Of a DNA stretch of 21,986 nt, positions 20,502-21,986 are shown one piece after another. Position numbers and translations under genes: made by a program. Origin of the DNA: Bacteroidales bacterium (lineage in GTDB: Bacteria > Bacteroidota > Bacteroidia > Bacteroidales > UBA932); assembly GCA_004552965.1 (NCBI GenBank), contig SFMU01000034.1:1-21986 (forward strand), written 5' to 3'. Under the pieces are notes generated by a model. The model made no database searches. It had not been told where the DNA came from and saw only the letters and a program-made list of their open reading frames with translations. Positions within the stretch are counted from its first letter, which is position 1, and each line of letters opens with the position of its first letter.

Positions 20502-21664
20502 TGCTGGCCCTGATGTCAGTGTCTGCTGTCCTTCCTGCCAAGGGAGGCACCAAGCCGGCAGTCCTTCTCGACCTTCGGTTCGACAAAGGCGAAAAGCCGG
20601 AATTTGTAAAACTCAACGGCGCTGCGGGATATTCCGAAGGCGGCCTTGCCCTCATCCCGGGGGAGTCTCTTGTCAAGATCGACAAGTTCTACGCCCTTGC
20701 AGAGAGAAAGGCTTGCTACCGGGTCACTCCTTCCGAGGATGCCGTGCTCTGGTTCCGCAGCAGCGAGGGTGATTTCACTGCAGAACTTGATGTCCCGTCC
20801 CGCAAGGTCAGGATTCTGACATCCCCGGCGACAGAGGCAGATGTCCCCTTCCTTGAAGGAGGCAAGGCCTTTGATGTCGAGGTGTACCACATCTACAACA
20901 AGGCTATCGTGAGGGTTTCTGCCGTCAAGGGCAGCGGATCGGTCGCCGTCGAGGCCGTGAATGATGGCCCGGGAGGTCACGGAGCCGGAGTTCTCCAGCC
21001 TGGATTCAATGTCGGAATGCAGTGGGACCACTATTGCTTCGGACTGAGGAGCGGAGCTTCCGCCCTTGTTTCCAGGGTCACCGTTTCCTCTCTCAGGAAG
21101 AAGGTGAGGATGCTTATCTACGGAGATTCCATCACCCAGCCGGAGGGATATTTCCCGGCAGACAAGTTCCAGTTTGCCTGGACCCAGCGCATCATCAGCC
21201 ATCTTGGAGGCAACGCGATGTCCAGCGGACGCGGCGGCTGCACCATTGTCCATGTCCTGGACTACATCAAGAACGAGCTTCCTTACATCAAGACCGACTA
21301 TGTCATGGTGACCATAGGCACCAACGGAGGCAACACGGAAGAGAATCTCTCGGAGCTTGTCGAATATATTCTCTCTCAGGGATGCATCCCTATCCTGAAC
21401 AACATCCCTTGCAACGAGTCCGGAACTCAGATTCCTTGCAATGAGGTCATCGCCAAGGTGCGCGCGAAGTACGGCATCAAAGGTTGCATGTTCGACCTGG
21501 TGACTTCCCTGGACGGGGACGGAAAGCAGGTCGACAAGAACCAGATGTTCTTCGAGGACTATTGGAAGGAATGGAAGTGGCTTGTCTACCACCATCCGAA
21601 CTGGGTTGGCGGCGACAACATGTTCAAGCGTACCCTGGTGGACGTCCCTGAAATCTATGAATAG
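20477..21664 (+). CDS. Secreted SGNH/GDSL-type hydrolase
   Basis: A 395-residue exported protein with a signal peptide (RITIFLMLALMSVSAVLPAKG). Residues about 25-205 form a beta-rich N-terminal domain. The C-terminal SGNH domain shows block I YGDSITQ (Ser218), a Gly-rich block II (SSGRGGCT) and block III IGTNGGN (280-286). In block V, HHPN (372-375) supplies His373, but the Asp normally three residues before it is replaced by Val370. The acid may come from elsewhere or activity may be altered. The family removes acetyl or other ester groups from glycans. ATG 20477 overlaps the upstream lipoprotein gene by 25 bp in another frame. The neighbouring rhamnosidase supports a glycan-degradation role. 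Confidence 0.78.
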   Translation: MQRITIFLMLALMSVSAVLPAKGGTKPAVLLDLRFDKGEKPEFVKLNGAAGYSEGGLALIPGESLVKIDKFYALAERKACYRVTPSEDAVLWFRSSEGDFTAELDVPSRKVRILTSPATEADVPFLEGGKAFDVEVYHIYNKAIVRVSAVKGSGSVAVEAVNDGPGGHGAGVLQPGFNVGMQWDHYCFGLRSGASALVSRVTVSSLRKKVRMLIYGDSITQPEGYFPADKFQFAWTQRIISHLGGNAMSSGRGGCTIVHVLDYIKNELPYIKTDYVMVTIGTNGGNTEENLSELVEYILSQGCIPILNNIPCNESGTQIPCNEVIAKVRAKYGIKGCMFDLVTSLDGDGKQVDKNQMFFEDYWKEWKWLVYHHPNWVGGDNMFKRTLVDVPEIYE

Positions 21665-21666
21665 CC

Positions 21667-21691
21667 TCCGTGCGTTTTGCGGATTTTTTTT
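21667..21691 (+). terminator. Weak terminator-like hairpin with T-tract
   Basis: TCCG and CGGA form a 4-bp stem around a 9-base loop, followed by eight Ts, directly after the SGNH gene stop. The stem is short, so partial termination at most is likely; the next gene begins at 21696. Confidence 0.3.
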
Positions 21692-21695
21692 GAAT

Positions 21696-21986
21696 ATGAA
21701 ACCGAACAGGATCATGAAATATCTACATTCTTTTTTTCTGGCCTTTTTTATTTGTTTTTCCCTTTCCGTTCAGGCTTCGGCGAAGTCTGCTCCCCTCACC
21801 GAGGCAGTAGACCTTAGGTGCAACTATCAGGTCGAGCCTTTGGGAATAGACCAGATGCAGCCTCAGTTCAGCTGGAGGCTGGAATCCGACAGCCGTGGCT
21901 GCATGCAGAAGGCCTATCAGGTTCTGGTGGCCACTTCTCCGGAGAAGCTGGCCAACGGTGAGGCTGACATGTGGGACAGCGGCAAG
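21696..21986 (+). CDS. Alpha-L-rhamnosidase (GH78-like), N-terminal part
   Basis: The gene runs off the right edge; 97 residues are visible if it begins at ATG 21696 (MKPNRIMKYLHS), or 91 from ATG 21714, both in frame. A signal peptide follows (YLHSFFLAFFICFSLSVQAS). The mature start VDLRCNYQVEPLGI, then FSWRLESDSRGCMQKAYQVL and ADMWDSGK, is the typical N-terminal beta domain of Bacteroidota GH78 alpha-L-rhamnosidases. These enzymes cleave terminal rhamnose from rhamnogalacturonan, other polysaccharides or plant glycosides. The catalytic domain lies outside the window. Position 31 bp after an SGNH hydrolase suggests one locus for a rhamnose-containing, esterified glycan. Confidence 0.82.
   Translation, partial: MKPNRIMKYLHSFFLAFFICFSLSVQASAKSAPLTEAVDLRCNYQVEPLGIDQMQPQFSWRLESDSRGCMQKAYQVLVATSPEKLANGEADMWDSGK

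Noticed and set aside
20516..21715. 399-codon minus-strand open frame opposite the SGNH hydrolase
   Set aside because: The plus-strand gene has a signal peptide and SGNH motifs; the antisense translation has none.
1..21986. tRNA or rRNA genes
   Set aside because: No cloverleaf-like or rRNA sequence was recognised on either strand, although a structure search was not possible.

Overview
The window looks like a chromosomal segment of a Bacteroidota, most likely Bacteroidales, with moderately high GC in the core. The evidence is a TonB-dependent receptor with an N-terminal carboxypeptidase-regulatory-like domain paired with a DUF4249 lipoprotein, a DUF4143 ATPase, a zinc-finger-less RecO, and repeated TAnnTTTG -7 promoter boxes placed just upstream of start codons. 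A genus cannot be assigned from the sequence alone; an uncultured gut lineage is a guess.

Region 1 (1-2.75 kb) is accessory and AT-richer. All its genes are on the minus strand. They are the N-terminal 90 residues of a small protein resembling AbiEi-type antitoxins (running off the left edge, with a strong palindrome over its promoter), the last 61 codons of a tyrosine recombinase, the C-terminal third of a HipA-like kinase, and an intact AAA/DUF4143 ATPase. The ATPase promoter carries three 16-bp palindromic boxes exactly 33 bp apart, with a related pair, also 33 bp apart, further upstream. A 435-bp stretch (2325-2759) holds these boxes and two hairpins but no gene.

Region 2 (2.75-12.7 kb) is mostly minus strand: a TonB receptor -> DUF4249 lipoprotein -> prmA operon, then a periplasmic S41 protease and RNase R. 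One plus-strand gene sits among them, a DUF362 ferredoxin-like protein with an unusual Cys/His-rich insertion. It is divergent from the TonB receptor and convergent with RNase R.

Region 3 (12.8-19.1 kb, plus strand) is housekeeping nucleotide and DNA metabolism: rdgB-recO, then purM-purH-purD-folD. FolD makes the 10-formyl-tetrahydrofolate that the PurH transformylase consumes, so the cluster couples one-carbon supply to purine synthesis.

Region 4 (19.2 kb to the end, plus strand) begins a secreted hydrolase cluster: a lipoprotein alpha/beta hydrolase with a C-terminal Fn3-like domain, an overlapping SGNH-type hydrolase, and the start of a GH78-like alpha-L-rhamnosidase. This suggests degradation of a rhamnose-containing, esterified glycan.

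The most notable non-gene signals are the 33-bp-phased palindromes at the ATPase promoter, the end-to-end HipA and integrase remnants, and a heptamer, GAATATG/CATATTC, found by eye about 27 times between 3.6 and 21.7 kb and not in the first 3.6 kb.
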